A DNA stretch of 49,332 nt from Bacteroides sp. (GTDB lineage: Bacteria > Bacteroidota > Bacteroidia > Bacteroidales > Bacteroidaceae): positions 1-49,332 of the forward strand of contig DXWV01000015.1 in NCBI GenBank assembly GCA_019416685.1. Direction: 5' to 3'. Positions 41,726 to 49,332 of this stretch are shown here, piece after piece. The position numbers and the translations under genes are program-made. Under the pieces are notes generated by a model that saw nothing but the letters and a program-made list of their open reading frames with translations, was not told the DNA's origin and did no database searches. Position 1 is the first letter of the stretch. Each line of letters begins with the position of its first letter.

Positions 41726-44700
41726 TTATTCCTTACCGGCTTCTTGTTTTTCCAGGTTGCTCTTTACAATCTCTTCCTCAATCTGCCAGTCGTGGGTAGC
41801 CTGAGGTTGCACCGGACGTAAACGTTCCTGTAACCACTGGAATGCTATAAAGAGTGAAGGAACAATAAAAAGCAGTGCCAGTGTACCAACCACCATACCT
41901 CCTACCGTACCGGTTCCGAGTGAACGGTTACCATTGGCTCCTACTCCGGAAGCTACCATCAAAGGCAACAGACCGAAAACCATCGTAAGGACTGTCATCA
42001 GGATAGGACGGAAACGGGCTTTGGCTGCACTCAGTGCCGAAGCAATCAGCCCCATACCTGCCTTACGGCGCTCGCTTGCATATTCCGTCAGCAAGATCGC
42101 TGTCTTTGCCAACAGACCAATCAGCATGATAAGCCCCGTTTGCAAATAGATATTGTTCTCGAGTCCGAACATACGGGCAAAAAGGAAACTTCCCATGAGT
42201 CCGCAGGGCACACTCAGCAGTACGGCAAAAGGTACAATGAAACTCTCATAGAGCGCACTCAGAATGAGGTAAATCATGAGGAAACAGATAGCAAATATGA
42301 TAATCGTAGTACCACTCTGCTGATTCTCTTCACGGGTGATACCTCCATAATCATAACCATAGCCTTTGGGCAATGAAGTGGCAGCAGTTTCCTGCACGGC
42401 ACGAATCGCGTCACCGGTACTGTAACCTTCGGCAGGCATCGCATTTACCGCAATAGAGTTGTACATATTGAAGCGGCTCAGTGATTCGGCACCATATACA
42501 CGTGCCAGTGTTACAAACTGACTCAGCGGAGCCATTTCTCCATTCGCCATACGCACAAAAGTATTGTTCAGTGAAGTCTCATCCAGACGATATTCAGGAT
42601 CGGCCTGTATCATTACCTTATATACTTTTGAGAACCGGTTGAAGTTGGACACATATTGCCCGCCATAATATCCCGACAAAGTGCTGAGCACCTGATCCGG
42701 CGTAATACCTGCACGCTTACATCTGGAAGCATCTACTTCTACCGACCATTGCGGATAACGTACATCAAATGTAGAATACGCCATTGCTATTTCGGGACGC
42801 TGGTTCAGAGCACCCAGATATTGCTGCGTGGTCTGGAAGAAAGTGTTTATATCGCCTCCCTGTTTGTCCTGCATATGCAGTTCGAGTGCATTACCCATAC
42901 CGTATCCCGGAATCATACCCGGAGAAATAGCAAATACAGTAGCATCCTTGATATCTGCCGTAGAGCCATATACCCGGCCGATAACCGCCTGTACATTGTC
43001 TTCCTTGCCGGGGCGTTCGTCCCAGGGTTTCAATTTCAGAATCAACATACCGAACGAACTTCCCTGTCCGGACAACAATCCGTAACCTGCCACTTTCTGC
43101 ACATGTGCCACCTGCGGAATATCTTCCAGACGCTTCTCGATGCGTTCGATGATCGTATTCGTAGTCTTGAGTGAGCTACCGGCAGCAGTACTGACATTCA
43201 CAAACACCACTCCCTGGTCTTCATCCGGTACCAACCCTGTCTTCGTGGTATTCATAAAGAACAGAAGCAAAGCTATCGAACAAGCCAGCAAAGACCATGT
43301 AAGCCATCTGCGCTTGATGAAAAACAATACGATGCTTTTGTACTTATCTACCACCACATCAAAAGCTGCATTAAATGCACGGCGGAAACGGGAAGCAAAA
43401 TTATTCTTCTGCGTTCCGTCCTCATTAATATAAGGTTTCAGCAACAGTGCACAAAGCGCCGGACTCAGCGTAAGGGCGTTGATAGCAGAGATACCCACGG
43501 CAACTGCCATTGTCAATCCGAATTGCGTATAGAAGGTTCCGGAGGTACCTCCCATAAAAGATACCGGAATAAATACCGCCATAAATACCAGTGAAGAGGT
43601 AATAACCGCATTACTGATGCCTTTCATAGCATCGATACTCGCCATATAAGAGGATTTATATCCTACATCGAACCGGGCTTGTACCGCCTCGACCACCACA
43701 ATGGCATCATCTACCACCGTACCGATGACCAGGACCAAAGCAAACAGCGTGATCAGGTTAATACTGAAGCCCGCCAGTGCCATAAAGGCAAACGTACCAA
43801 TCAAAGAAACAATAATACCTACCAACGGAATCAGCGTGGAACGGATGTCCTGTAAGAAGACATAAACCACCAGGATTACCAGAATAATAGCCTCAATCAA
43901 CGTCTTGACCACCTCGTAAATAGAAGCATACAAGAAGTCATTAGAACTCATCAGCTGTGTAAGCTCTACCCCTTTCGGTAAATCTTTCCGAGCTTCTTCC
44001 AGAAATTTATCAATGTTATTGTTTACTTCGGTAGCATTAGAGCCGGCTGTCTGGAATATCATGCAGGAAATACCGTTATGCCCATCCGTAGTACCTTTGT
44101 AGGCATAGCTTTCCTGTCCCAGTTCCAGGTCGGCAATATCTTTTAGTTTCAGCACTTCGCCATTGTCGGTAGAACGGATTACAATCTCACCAAACTCCTC
44201 GGGAGTTATAAGACGGCCCTTATACTTCATGGTGTACTGGTAGGTTTCATCGGAGTTCTCACCAAACGATCCGGTAGCCGATTCAATGTTCTGTTCGGCA
44301 AGTACAGAAGTTACATCACTCGGAATAAGTTTGTATTGCGCCATTACATCGGGCTTCATCCATACACGCAAGCTATATTCGCCACCCATGATCATCATAT
44401 CACCTACTCCGGAGATACGGAGAATTTCCGGTTTCAGGTTGATACTGATATAATTGGAAAGAAAAGTCTCATCGTAAGAATCGTCGGGACTATACAAAGC
44501 GAACATCTGCAAGATACTGGTCTGTCGCTTGGAAGTAGTAACTCCCACCTGGGTCACTTCCGCCGGAAGCTGGCCTGTAGCCTTGGAAACACGGTTTTGC
44601 ACATTTACCGCCGCCATATCAGGATCGGTTCCCTGTTTGAAGTAAACAGTGATGGAAACCGTACCGGCATTGGTGGCCGAAGAGGTCATATAGGTCATAT

Positions 44701-44923
44701 CTTCCACACCATTAATTGCTTCTTCCAGCGGAGAAATCACACTCTTTTGCAAAGTCTCTGCGCTGGCACCAAAATAACTGGTACTCACCATTATGGTGGG
44801 AGGAGCAATATCAGGATATTGTTCAACGGGCAACGTGAACAGTCCGATAATCCCGACAACGACAATCGTTATAGAGATGACAGCCGATAGCACCGGCCGT
44901 TCAATGAAAGTTCTTAAGTTCAT
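41726..44923 (-). CDS. RND multidrug efflux transporter (AcrB-like)
   Basis: A 1065-residue inner-membrane pump of the HAE1 type. The opening FIERPVLSAVISI is typical. The proton relay is visible: GTVVDDAIVVVEAV has the paired aspartates of helix 4, and LAKTAILLTEYA has the lysine of helix 10. Two large periplasmic loops sit between helices 1-2 and 7-8, and the usual GRxYG- and GxxPxS-type porter segments are recognisable. It exports drugs, dyes or bile salts using the proton gradient. It lies between the membrane-fusion and TolC-like genes in one operon. Confidence 0.95.
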   Translation of the reverse strand: MNLRTFIERPVLSAVISITIVVVGIIGLFTLPVEQYPDIAPPTIMVSTSYFGASAETLQKSVISPLEEAINGVEDMTYMTSSATNAGTVSITVYFKQGTDPDMAAVNVQNRVSKATGQLPAEVTQVGVTTSKRQTSILQMFALYSPDDSYDETFLSNYISINLKPEILRISGVGDMMIMGGEYSLRVWMKPDVMAQYKLIPSDVTSVLAEQNIESATGSFGENSDETYQYTMKYKGRLITPEEFGEIVIRSTDNGEVLKLKDIADLELGQESYAYKGTTDGHNGISCMIFQTAGSNATEVNNNIDKFLEEARKDLPKGVELTQLMSSNDFLYASIYEVVKTLIEAIILVILVVYVFLQDIRSTLIPLVGIIVSLIGTFAFMALAGFSINLITLFALVLVIGTVVDDAIVVVEAVQARFDVGYKSSYMASIDAMKGISNAVITSSLVFMAVFIPVSFMGGTSGTFYTQFGLTMAVAVGISAINALTLSPALCALLLKPYINEDGTQKNNFASRFRRAFNAAFDVVVDKYKSIVLFFIKRRWLTWSLLACSIALLLFFMNTTKTGLVPDEDQGVVFVNVSTAAGSSLKTTNTIIERIEKRLEDIPQVAHVQKVAGYGLLSGQGSSFGMLILKLKPWDERPGKEDNVQAVIGRVYGSTADIKDATVFAISPGMIPGYGMGNALELHMQDKQGGDINTFFQTTQQYLGALNQRPEIAMAYSTFDVRYPQWSVEVDASRCKRAGITPDQVLSTLSGYYGGQYVSNFNRFSKVYKVMIQADPEYRLDETSLNNTFVRMANGEMAPLSQFVTLARVYGAESLSRFNMYNSIAVNAMPAEGYSTGDAIRAVQETAATSLPKGYGYDYGGITREENQQSGTTIIIFAICFLMIYLILSALYESFIVPFAVLLSVPCGLMGSFLFARMFGLENNIYLQTGLIMLIGLLAKTAILLTEYASERRKAGMGLIASALSAAKARFRPILMTVLTMVFGLLPLMVASGVGANGNRSLGTGTVGGMVVGTLALLFIVPSLFIAFQWLQERLRPVQPQATHDWQIEEEIVKSNLEKQEAGKE

Positions 44924-44945
44924 TATTTTGTCTTTATTTCATTAA

Positions 44946-46085
44946 TTACTTTGATGTGCCATGCAATGCGTTTTTCGGTTGAATCGGTGTCCCCTCACGG
45001 AGCAATCCCACTCCTTCTGCCACAATCACCTCACCGGATTCCAACCCGCTATCGACAATATATTCTTTCCCGCCGTTCACACGAGTCACCTGTACAGGAG
45101 TCGATTGCGCCTTGCCGTCTACCACCTTATACACAAATACCTTATCCTGGATTTCAAATGTAGCTGCCTGAGGAATAACAATAGCTCCTGCTTTCTGCAC
45201 AGGTACAATCACATTACCGGCACCACCACTGTGAAGCAACCCTCCCTCATTCGGGAATACGGCACGCAGACTAACAGTTCCTGTACTACGATCAATCACT
45301 CCACTAATTGTCTCAATTCTTCCCTTTTCCGAATAAGCGGATTTGTCGTTCAGCAATAAGTCAATAGCCGGCATCTGCTTCAATGCTTCCTCTTTTGAAC
45401 CATACTGCCTGATCAGTCCTAACAACTGATTTTCGGTCATGGAAAAGTAAACATACATATCCGAATTGTCGGAAACGGTAGTCAACGCTTCCGGCAGGCT
45501 GGCACTGACCAACGCTCCTACACGATAAGGCAAAGTTCCCACAACTCCATCGGCAGGACTTTTCACTACCGTATAAGAAAGGTTATTGCGGGCATTCACC
45601 TCCTGGGCCTTTACCTGTGCCAGTTGTGCTTTGGCTGCCAACAATGAGTTCTTTGCCGTGCTAAGATCGAATTCGGAAACTACATTCTGCCTGTAGAGTT
45701 CCTGCTTGCTGTCATACGTCAATTGTGCTGTTGCCAGTGTAGCCTTTGCCGCTTCCACATTGGCCAAAGCTGTCTGTAAAGCCGCTTCATAAGGCACCTG
45801 GTCAATAATAAACAACGCCTGCCCATTCTTTACCCGCTGCCCTTCAGTGACACATACTTTGGTCAACGTACCACTCACCTGCGGATAAATCTCAATATCC
45901 TGCCGACCACGAATTGTCGCCGAATACGTACTGGACAATACCCGGTCAGACGGTGATGCCGTCAGCACCTCATATCCGCTTTCCATTTGTACTTGTGGTG
46001 CCTGCTTGCATCCTGCAACGCCCAAACAACATGATAGCATCACAATGTGCTTCATTCTACATACCTTCTTACTCATAATACCCAT
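44946..46085 (-). CDS. Membrane fusion protein of the RND pump (AcrA-like)
   Basis: A 379-residue periplasmic adaptor. The start at 46085 gives MGIMSKKVCRMKHIVM and a lipobox VAGC at Cys26; ATG codons at residues 4 and 11 are alternatives. The lipoyl half-domain (IYPQVSGTLTKVCVTEGQRV, then ALFII), the alpha-helical hairpin (about 95-160), the second lipoyl half (NNLSYTVVKSPADGVVGTLP) and the beta-barrel are in the usual order. It joins the RND pump to the TolC-like duct. It is the first gene of the operon. Confidence 0.92.
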   Translation of the reverse strand: MGIMSKKVCRMKHIVMLSCCLGVAGCKQAPQVQMESGYEVLTASPSDRVLSSTYSATIRGRQDIEIYPQVSGTLTKVCVTEGQRVKNGQALFIIDQVPYEAALQTALANVEAAKATLATAQLTYDSKQELYRQNVVSEFDLSTAKNSLLAAKAQLAQVKAQEVNARNNLSYTVVKSPADGVVGTLPYRVGALVSASLPEALTTVSDNSDMYVYFSMTENQLLGLIRQYGSKEEALKQMPAIDLLLNDKSAYSEKGRIETISGVIDRSTGTVSLRAVFPNEGGLLHSGGAGNVIVPVQKAGAIVIPQAATFEIQDKVFVYKVVDGKAQSTPVQVTRVNGGKEYIVDSGLESGEVIVAEGVGLLREGTPIQPKNALHGTSK

Positions 46086-46109
46086 TTAATTAATGTTCTC
46101 TACTATACA

Positions 46110-46131
46110 GTTAATCATTCAATTGATTAAC
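46110..46131. promoter_or_regulatory. Probable TetR operator of the efflux operon
   Basis: GTTAATCA and TGATTAAC, perfect complements, are separated by TTCAAT (22 bases in total). It lies between the predicted start of transcription (near 46145) and the first codon of the operon, a place where a bound repressor would block transcription. Confidence 0.5.
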
Positions 46132-46149
46132 TTATCTATTTTGTCGCGG

Positions 46150-46157
46150 CAAAGGTA
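46150..46157 (-). promoter_or_regulatory. -7 promoter box of the efflux operon
   Basis: The minus strand reads TACCTTTG, a match to TAnnTTTG. The -33 position (AGTT) is poor. Confidence 0.55.
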
Positions 46158-46245
46158 GAATGTTTTCCTCATAGAAAACTTTTCATACCGTTCACAGTTT
46201 TGTTCATTTTCGGAACAACAGATCTCTACTTTCAGTTAAAACTCC

Positions 46246-46253
46246 TATATTTG
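46246..46253 (+). promoter_or_regulatory. -7 promoter box of the AraC gene
   Basis: TATATTTG matches TAnnTTTG, 22 bases before the ATG at 46276. No TTTG lies 19 bases upstream. Confidence 0.55.
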
Positions 46254-46275
46254 CCAGTGAAATAAAGAACAATAT

Positions 46276-47121
46276 ATGGAATACAAAAACCCGCTCACAG
46301 TTTCTCTGGAAAGATCTTTCATAGCCGGCACCGGTGACCTTGCTGCTTTTCACAATCGCTTGAACAAACTTGATTGTGCCGTCATTTTATTCTGTCGTAG
46401 TGGTTGGGCACAAATTACTATCGACCTTCGGAAATATGAAATAGCCCAAAACACCCAAGTTGTCTTATTACCCGGAACCGTAATCAGCCTGGACGGAAAA
46501 AGTGACGACTTCAACCTTTCTTTTTTCGCTTCCTATGGCGAAATGTTTCGGGAAGCCTGTCTGCGACTCGACCCGCCCTTTTTTCATTACCTGAAAGAGA
46601 ACCCTTGCTACACGCTCCCCGAAAATGCAACCAGAGGCATAAACGGACTTATGGATGCTACTTCTGCGATCTACATCGACTACGAAAACCGCTTTCGTAA
46701 TCAGATAGCCCGTAATCATCTGCAAAATTTTCTACTTGATATTTACGATAAGACATACCGCTACTTTACTAAAAGTGAAATTGAAGGCAGCAATCGCCAA
46801 GATGAGATCTTTGGTAAATTCGTGGCTCTGGTACACGAACACTGCTGTTCACAGCGCGATGTAACTTTCTATGCCAACAAACTTTGTATCTCCACCAAAT
46901 ACCTGACAGGAATCTGCCGGAGTGTGACAGGTAACTCAGCTAAAAAAATAATTGATGACTTTGCCATACTGGAAATAAAAGTATTACTCCAGTCTTCTAA
47001 ATTGAACATCCAGGAAATAGCCGATAAATTGGGATTCCCGGATCAGTCCTATCTGGGCAGGTACTTCAAACGGCATGAGGGAATGTCTCCGGCGGAATAC
47101 CGGAATGGGAAAGAAAAATAA
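46276..47121 (+). CDS. AraC family transcriptional regulator
   Basis: A 281-residue regulator, with an N-terminal sensor of about 160 residues without a recognised ligand motif and a C-terminal AraC DNA-binding domain at about 180-280 (SDxxxKLCISTKYLTGICR-type first helix pair, then ADKLGFPDQSYLGRYFKRHEG). It is divergent from the efflux operon, with about 190 bases between, so it may control the pump together with the TetR protein. Its architecture matches that of the AraC protein at 6569-7390, including the YFKR-HEGM/YAGM ending. Confidence 0.88.
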   Translation: MEYKNPLTVSLERSFIAGTGDLAAFHNRLNKLDCAVILFCRSGWAQITIDLRKYEIAQNTQVVLLPGTVISLDGKSDDFNLSFFASYGEMFREACLRLDPPFFHYLKENPCYTLPENATRGINGLMDATSAIYIDYENRFRNQIARNHLQNFLLDIYDKTYRYFTKSEIEGSNRQDEIFGKFVALVHEHCCSQRDVTFYANKLCISTKYLTGICRSVTGNSAKKIIDDFAILEIKVLLQSSKLNIQEIADKLGFPDQSYLGRYFKRHEGMSPAEYRNGKEK

Positions 47122-47136
47122 AGAGTTAGATAAATA

Positions 47137-47203
47137 GCTTCCATTCTAAACGGATAGTAGTTTCCATTTAGAATGGAAACTATTTTGCATTTACAATGGA
47201 AAC
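47137..47203. promoter_or_regulatory. Three tandem palindromes upstream of the ATPase gene
   Basis: Three 21-base palindromes begin at 47137, 47160 and 47183, exactly 23 bases apart. The central one is perfect: GTTTCCATT, TAG, AATGGAAAC. The first is degenerate in its right half and the third in its left half. The third overlaps the -33 box and most of the promoter spacer. The arrangement suggests a multi-site operator controlling the ATPase gene. Confidence 0.75.
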
Positions 47204-47214
47204 CTTTATATTTG
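47184..47214 (+). promoter_or_regulatory. Promoter of the AAA/DUF4143 ATPase gene
   Basis: TTTG (47184-47187), exactly 19 bases, then TATATTTG (47207-47214): a perfect match to consensus. The predicted start near 47219 leaves only about 7 bases before the ATG at 47226, which favours the ATG at 47238 as the true start. Confidence 0.85.
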
Positions 47215-47237
47215 CCTGTATCTAAATGCAATATGTT

Positions 47238-48440
47238 ATGATACAAAAAGACTTTCTACAGGAGATAATCCGCCAACAAAAAGAGATGCTGCAAATTAAA
47301 GAGAAAGGAATGCTTCGGAATGAGTTAAAGACTTTACCGGATATTGACAACTATGCTCTCATTGTATCTGGTGTTCGAAGATGTGGAAAGAGTACCCTTC
47401 TACATCAATTATTAAAACAGAAACACACAGAAGCTTTATATATTAACTTTGACGATCCACGATTATATGATTTTGAAATATCTGATTTCCAGAAGTTGGA
47501 TATGATCATATCAGATGCAGGAAATCAAGTCTTGATGTTTGATGAGATACAAGTAGTTACAGGTTGGGAACGTTATGTCCGCCAAAAGTTAGACGAAAGT
47601 TTTAAGGTTTTCGTTACTGGTTCCAATGCATCTTTATTAAGTAAAGAGCTGGGAACCAGTTTAACAGGAAGACACTTAACTATAGAACTATTCCCTTTCT
47701 CATATGACGAATTTTGTCGTTTTAAAGATTTTGATCATAACGAAGATTCTATTAAAGAGTATATGCGTTTAGGTGGATTTCCTGAATACTTAAAAGCTCC
47801 TTTTGAAGAAATATTGGCAAATCTACTTGATGATATACTCATACGGGACATTTCTGTGCGATATGGTATAAAAGATACACGCGGATTAAAACGTTTAATG
47901 GTTTATCTGCTTTCAAACATAGGTAATCTGACATCTGCAAACAAGCTGAAGGAGCCTTCCGGCATTAGCTCTACTACTACAATCCTGGAATATATTTCTC
48001 ATCTGGAACAAAGTTATTTAATAAATTTAGTCCCCATGTTTGATTATTCATTAAAGAAACAAACGGTCAATCCTAAAAAAATCTATGCAATCGACATGGG
48101 GTTAGTAGCAGCTAACGTCAATAAAATAAAAGGAGAAGAAGGGCATAAGTTAGAAAACATGGTTTATAACGCTTTACGATTAAAATATAAAGAAATATAT
48201 TATCATAAAGGAAAAGGTGAATGTGACTTTATCACCATAGAAAAAGGAGCCATTACACAAGCTATTCAGGTTTGCCTGAAACTTGACATAGATAATCAGA
48301 CACGTGAATTCAATGGACTAATAGATGCCATGAAAACATATCACCTCAATGAGGGTTACATCGTAACATTAAATCAGGAAGACGTTTTTCAAATAGAAGA
48401 CCTGACTATTAAAGTCGTTTCAAGTTACAAGTTTTTATAA
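47238..48440 (+). CDS. AAA family ATPase with DUF4143 domain
   Basis: The start was set at the ATG at 47238 because the promoter leaves almost no leader for the ATG at 47226. The 400-residue protein has the Walker A motif GVRRCGKSTLL near residue 40, the Walker B strand QVLMFDEIQ, a sensor-like FVTGSNASLLS, and the C-terminal DUF4143 region with its nuclease-like ending (KLENMVYNALR, YYHKGKGECDFI, ITQAIQVCL). This family is common in Bacteroidetes and archaea; its function is not established, though a link to DNA or defence processes is often proposed. It is transcribed alone and carries a palindrome array in its promoter. Confidence 0.88.
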   Translation: MIQKDFLQEIIRQQKEMLQIKEKGMLRNELKTLPDIDNYALIVSGVRRCGKSTLLHQLLKQKHTEALYINFDDPRLYDFEISDFQKLDMIISDAGNQVLMFDEIQVVTGWERYVRQKLDESFKVFVTGSNASLLSKELGTSLTGRHLTIELFPFSYDEFCRFKDFDHNEDSIKEYMRLGGFPEYLKAPFEEILANLLDDILIRDISVRYGIKDTRGLKRLMVYLLSNIGNLTSANKLKEPSGISSTTTILEYISHLEQSYLINLVPMFDYSLKKQTVNPKKIYAIDMGLVAANVNKIKGEEGHKLENMVYNALRLKYKEIYYHKGKGECDFITIEKGAITQAIQVCLKLDIDNQTREFNGLIDAMKTYHLNEGYIVTLNQEDVFQIEDLTIKVVSSYKFL

Positions 48441-48562
48441 GAATAAAACGCAGATTAACCATCGTTTGGCATATCTCCCCGTGCGGGAAGCACTCTTAGC
48501 TAAACAAAAAGCAGCACTGAGTGTTAGTAGCAAAAATATCCACCTAACTAAACACTTTGACT

Positions 48563-49045
48563 ATGATTAAATTAAAACTTGGTGTATTGCTTGCTATGCT
48601 GATAGCCTCTACCACCGCCTTTGCCGGCTATGCCCCTGCCAAAGTACAGGCAGCCTTAAAAAAAATGTATCCCACCGCCAAAGACATTGCCTGGTCACAG
48701 GATGATGGTTATTATTGTGCCGACTTCATGATGAACGGCCTTGAAAAGAATGTATGGTTCAATGCCCAGGCACAATGGGCCATGACCCAGACAGAACTGG
48801 TAAGTGTAGACCGCCTCTCTCCTGCCGTATACAATGCTTTCGCCGCCAGCGACTATGCTGACGGAATTGTTCAGGATGTCACCTACGTTGAATTCCCCAA
48901 ATGGGAACCCATTATTGTTATTAAAGTAGGAAAAGCCAATATAGATATGAAATACCAGCTGTTTTATACCCCCAACGGTCAATTGTTACGTACCCGGAAT
49001 GTGAGCAATATGTATGATATACTGGGGCCGGGAACTTTCCTGTAA
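48563..49045 (+). CDS. Secreted PepSY-like (DUF2874-type) protein
   Basis: The start was set at the ATG at 48563, since the longer reading begins with TTG. The 160-residue protein has a signal peptide (cleaved near AFAG) and two similar halves: VQAALKKMYPTAKDIAWSQDDG with YYCADFMMNGLEKNVWFNAQ, then VYNAFAASDYADGIVQDVTY with YQLFYTPNGQLLRTR. This is the pattern of the small PepSY-like periplasmic proteins found in many copies in Bacteroides, whose role is unknown. It is followed by a strong terminator. Confidence 0.82.
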   Translation: MIKLKLGVLLAMLIASTTAFAGYAPAKVQAALKKMYPTAKDIAWSQDDGYYCADFMMNGLEKNVWFNAQAQWAMTQTELVSVDRLSPAVYNAFAASDYADGIVQDVTYVEFPKWEPIIVIKVGKANIDMKYQLFYTPNGQLLRTRNVSNMYDILGPGTFL

Positions 49046-49116
49046 ATTAAAGAACGAAGAATAAAAAATAAAAGACAGAGTATGAAGGACGGAAAATGAA
49101 TCAGAATATATATACG

Positions 49117-49163
49117 TAAAAGGCACAAAAAGAGGTACTATTTCTCTCATTTTGTGCCTTTTT
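49117..49163 (+). terminator. Terminator of the PepSY-like gene
   Basis: AAAAGGCACAAAA pairs with TTTTGTGCCTTTT, with an inner AGAG/CTCT pair, and the right arm runs into TTTTTG. Confidence 0.8.
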
Positions 49164-49219
49164 GTTATTAATTTAATAGAATTTATAACAGATAGACTAC
49201 AGTTTCTAACTTTTATTCC

Positions 49220-49227
49220 TACATTTG
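49220..49227 (+). promoter_or_regulatory. -7 promoter box of the malic enzyme gene
   Basis: TACATTTG matches TAnnTTTG, about 35 bases before the ATG at 49263. The -33 position is poor. Confidence 0.5.
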
Positions 49228-49262
49228 CAGACAAATGATAACCTTTATAAAAACGTAGTATC

Positions 49263-49332
49263 ATGGCTAAAATAACAAAAGAAGCCGCTTTGCTCTATCA
49301 TTCACAGGGCAAACCCGGTAAGATTGAGGTAG
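49263..49332 (+). CDS. maeB: NADP-dependent malic enzyme, first 23 codons
   Basis: Only the N terminus is inside the window. It reads MAKITKEAALLYHSQGKPGK, then IEV, which from memory matches the start of the large malic enzyme with a phosphotransacetylase-like C-terminal domain (MaeB type) in Bacteroides. That enzyme decarboxylates malate to pyruvate with reduction of NADP. The full domain structure cannot be checked here. Confidence 0.75.
   Translation, partial: MAKITKEAALLYHSQGKPGKIEV

Noticed and set aside
42656..43174. Plus-strand frame of 172 codons.
   Set aside because: It is antisense to the RND pump gene, and its composition is unlike a real protein.
44946..47121. Sensor of the AraC protein as a known bile-salt or drug receptor.
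   Set aside because: No motif in its N-terminal part supports any ligand, so only the family is reported.

Overview
The window is chromosomal DNA from a gut Bacteroides species. The evidence is a SusC/SusD pair with a hybrid two-component regulator, several promoters of the Bacteroidota type (TTTG, 19 bases, TAnnTTTG), a 7-alpha-hydroxysteroid dehydrogenase-like SDR, a start of NADP malic enzyme typical of the group, and lipoboxes and proteins of Bacteroides type. No rRNA, tRNA, CRISPR array, transposase or phage gene was found.

Layout. 1-1770: a short palindrome array with a -7 box, a MaoC-type hydratase and a helical lipoprotein. 1900-2335: two tandem copies of a small-RNA unit on the minus strand, each with a complete promoter, a conserved upstream region and a terminator. 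2480-5318: hydroxysteroid dehydrogenase, then a TetR regulator with a probable operator inside its own promoter, a DUF2271-like lipoprotein and a small outer-membrane barrel. 5417-7390: nicotinate phosphoribosyltransferase and a convergent AraC regulator. 7870-26733: a polysaccharide utilization locus, all on the minus strand: hybrid two-component sensor, beta-helix surface protein, SusC, SusD, PL8-type lyase, GH74-like double propeller, an alpha/alpha-toroid protein of unknown function and an esterase. It has no sulfatase and no recognisable GH88, so it does not look like a standard glycosaminoglycan locus.

27049-30536: a Bcr/CflA-type drug exporter and a CPA2 cation/proton antiporter, convergent. 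30722-34705: a cobalamin riboswitch followed by biotin carboxylase, biotin carrier and carboxyltransferase, the three parts of an acyl-CoA (probably propionyl-CoA) carboxylase linked to the B12-dependent succinate-propionate route. 35022-39123: DUF302 protein, homocysteine methyltransferase, cell-wall amidase and O-acetylhomoserine sulfhydrylase, separated by large palindromic repeats. 39705-47121: an RND efflux operon (membrane fusion, RND pump, TolC-like, TetR) with a palindrome just after its predicted start of transcription, and a divergent AraC regulator. 47238-49332: an AAA/DUF4143 ATPase behind three tandem palindromes, a PepSY-like secreted protein and the first codons of malic enzyme.

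The most unusual material is non-coding: the paired small RNAs with compensatory changes in their terminator stems, the 22-23-base palindrome arrays, and a palindromic element flanked by 13-base direct repeats. All functional calls come from reading motifs by eye; no database search or folding program was run.
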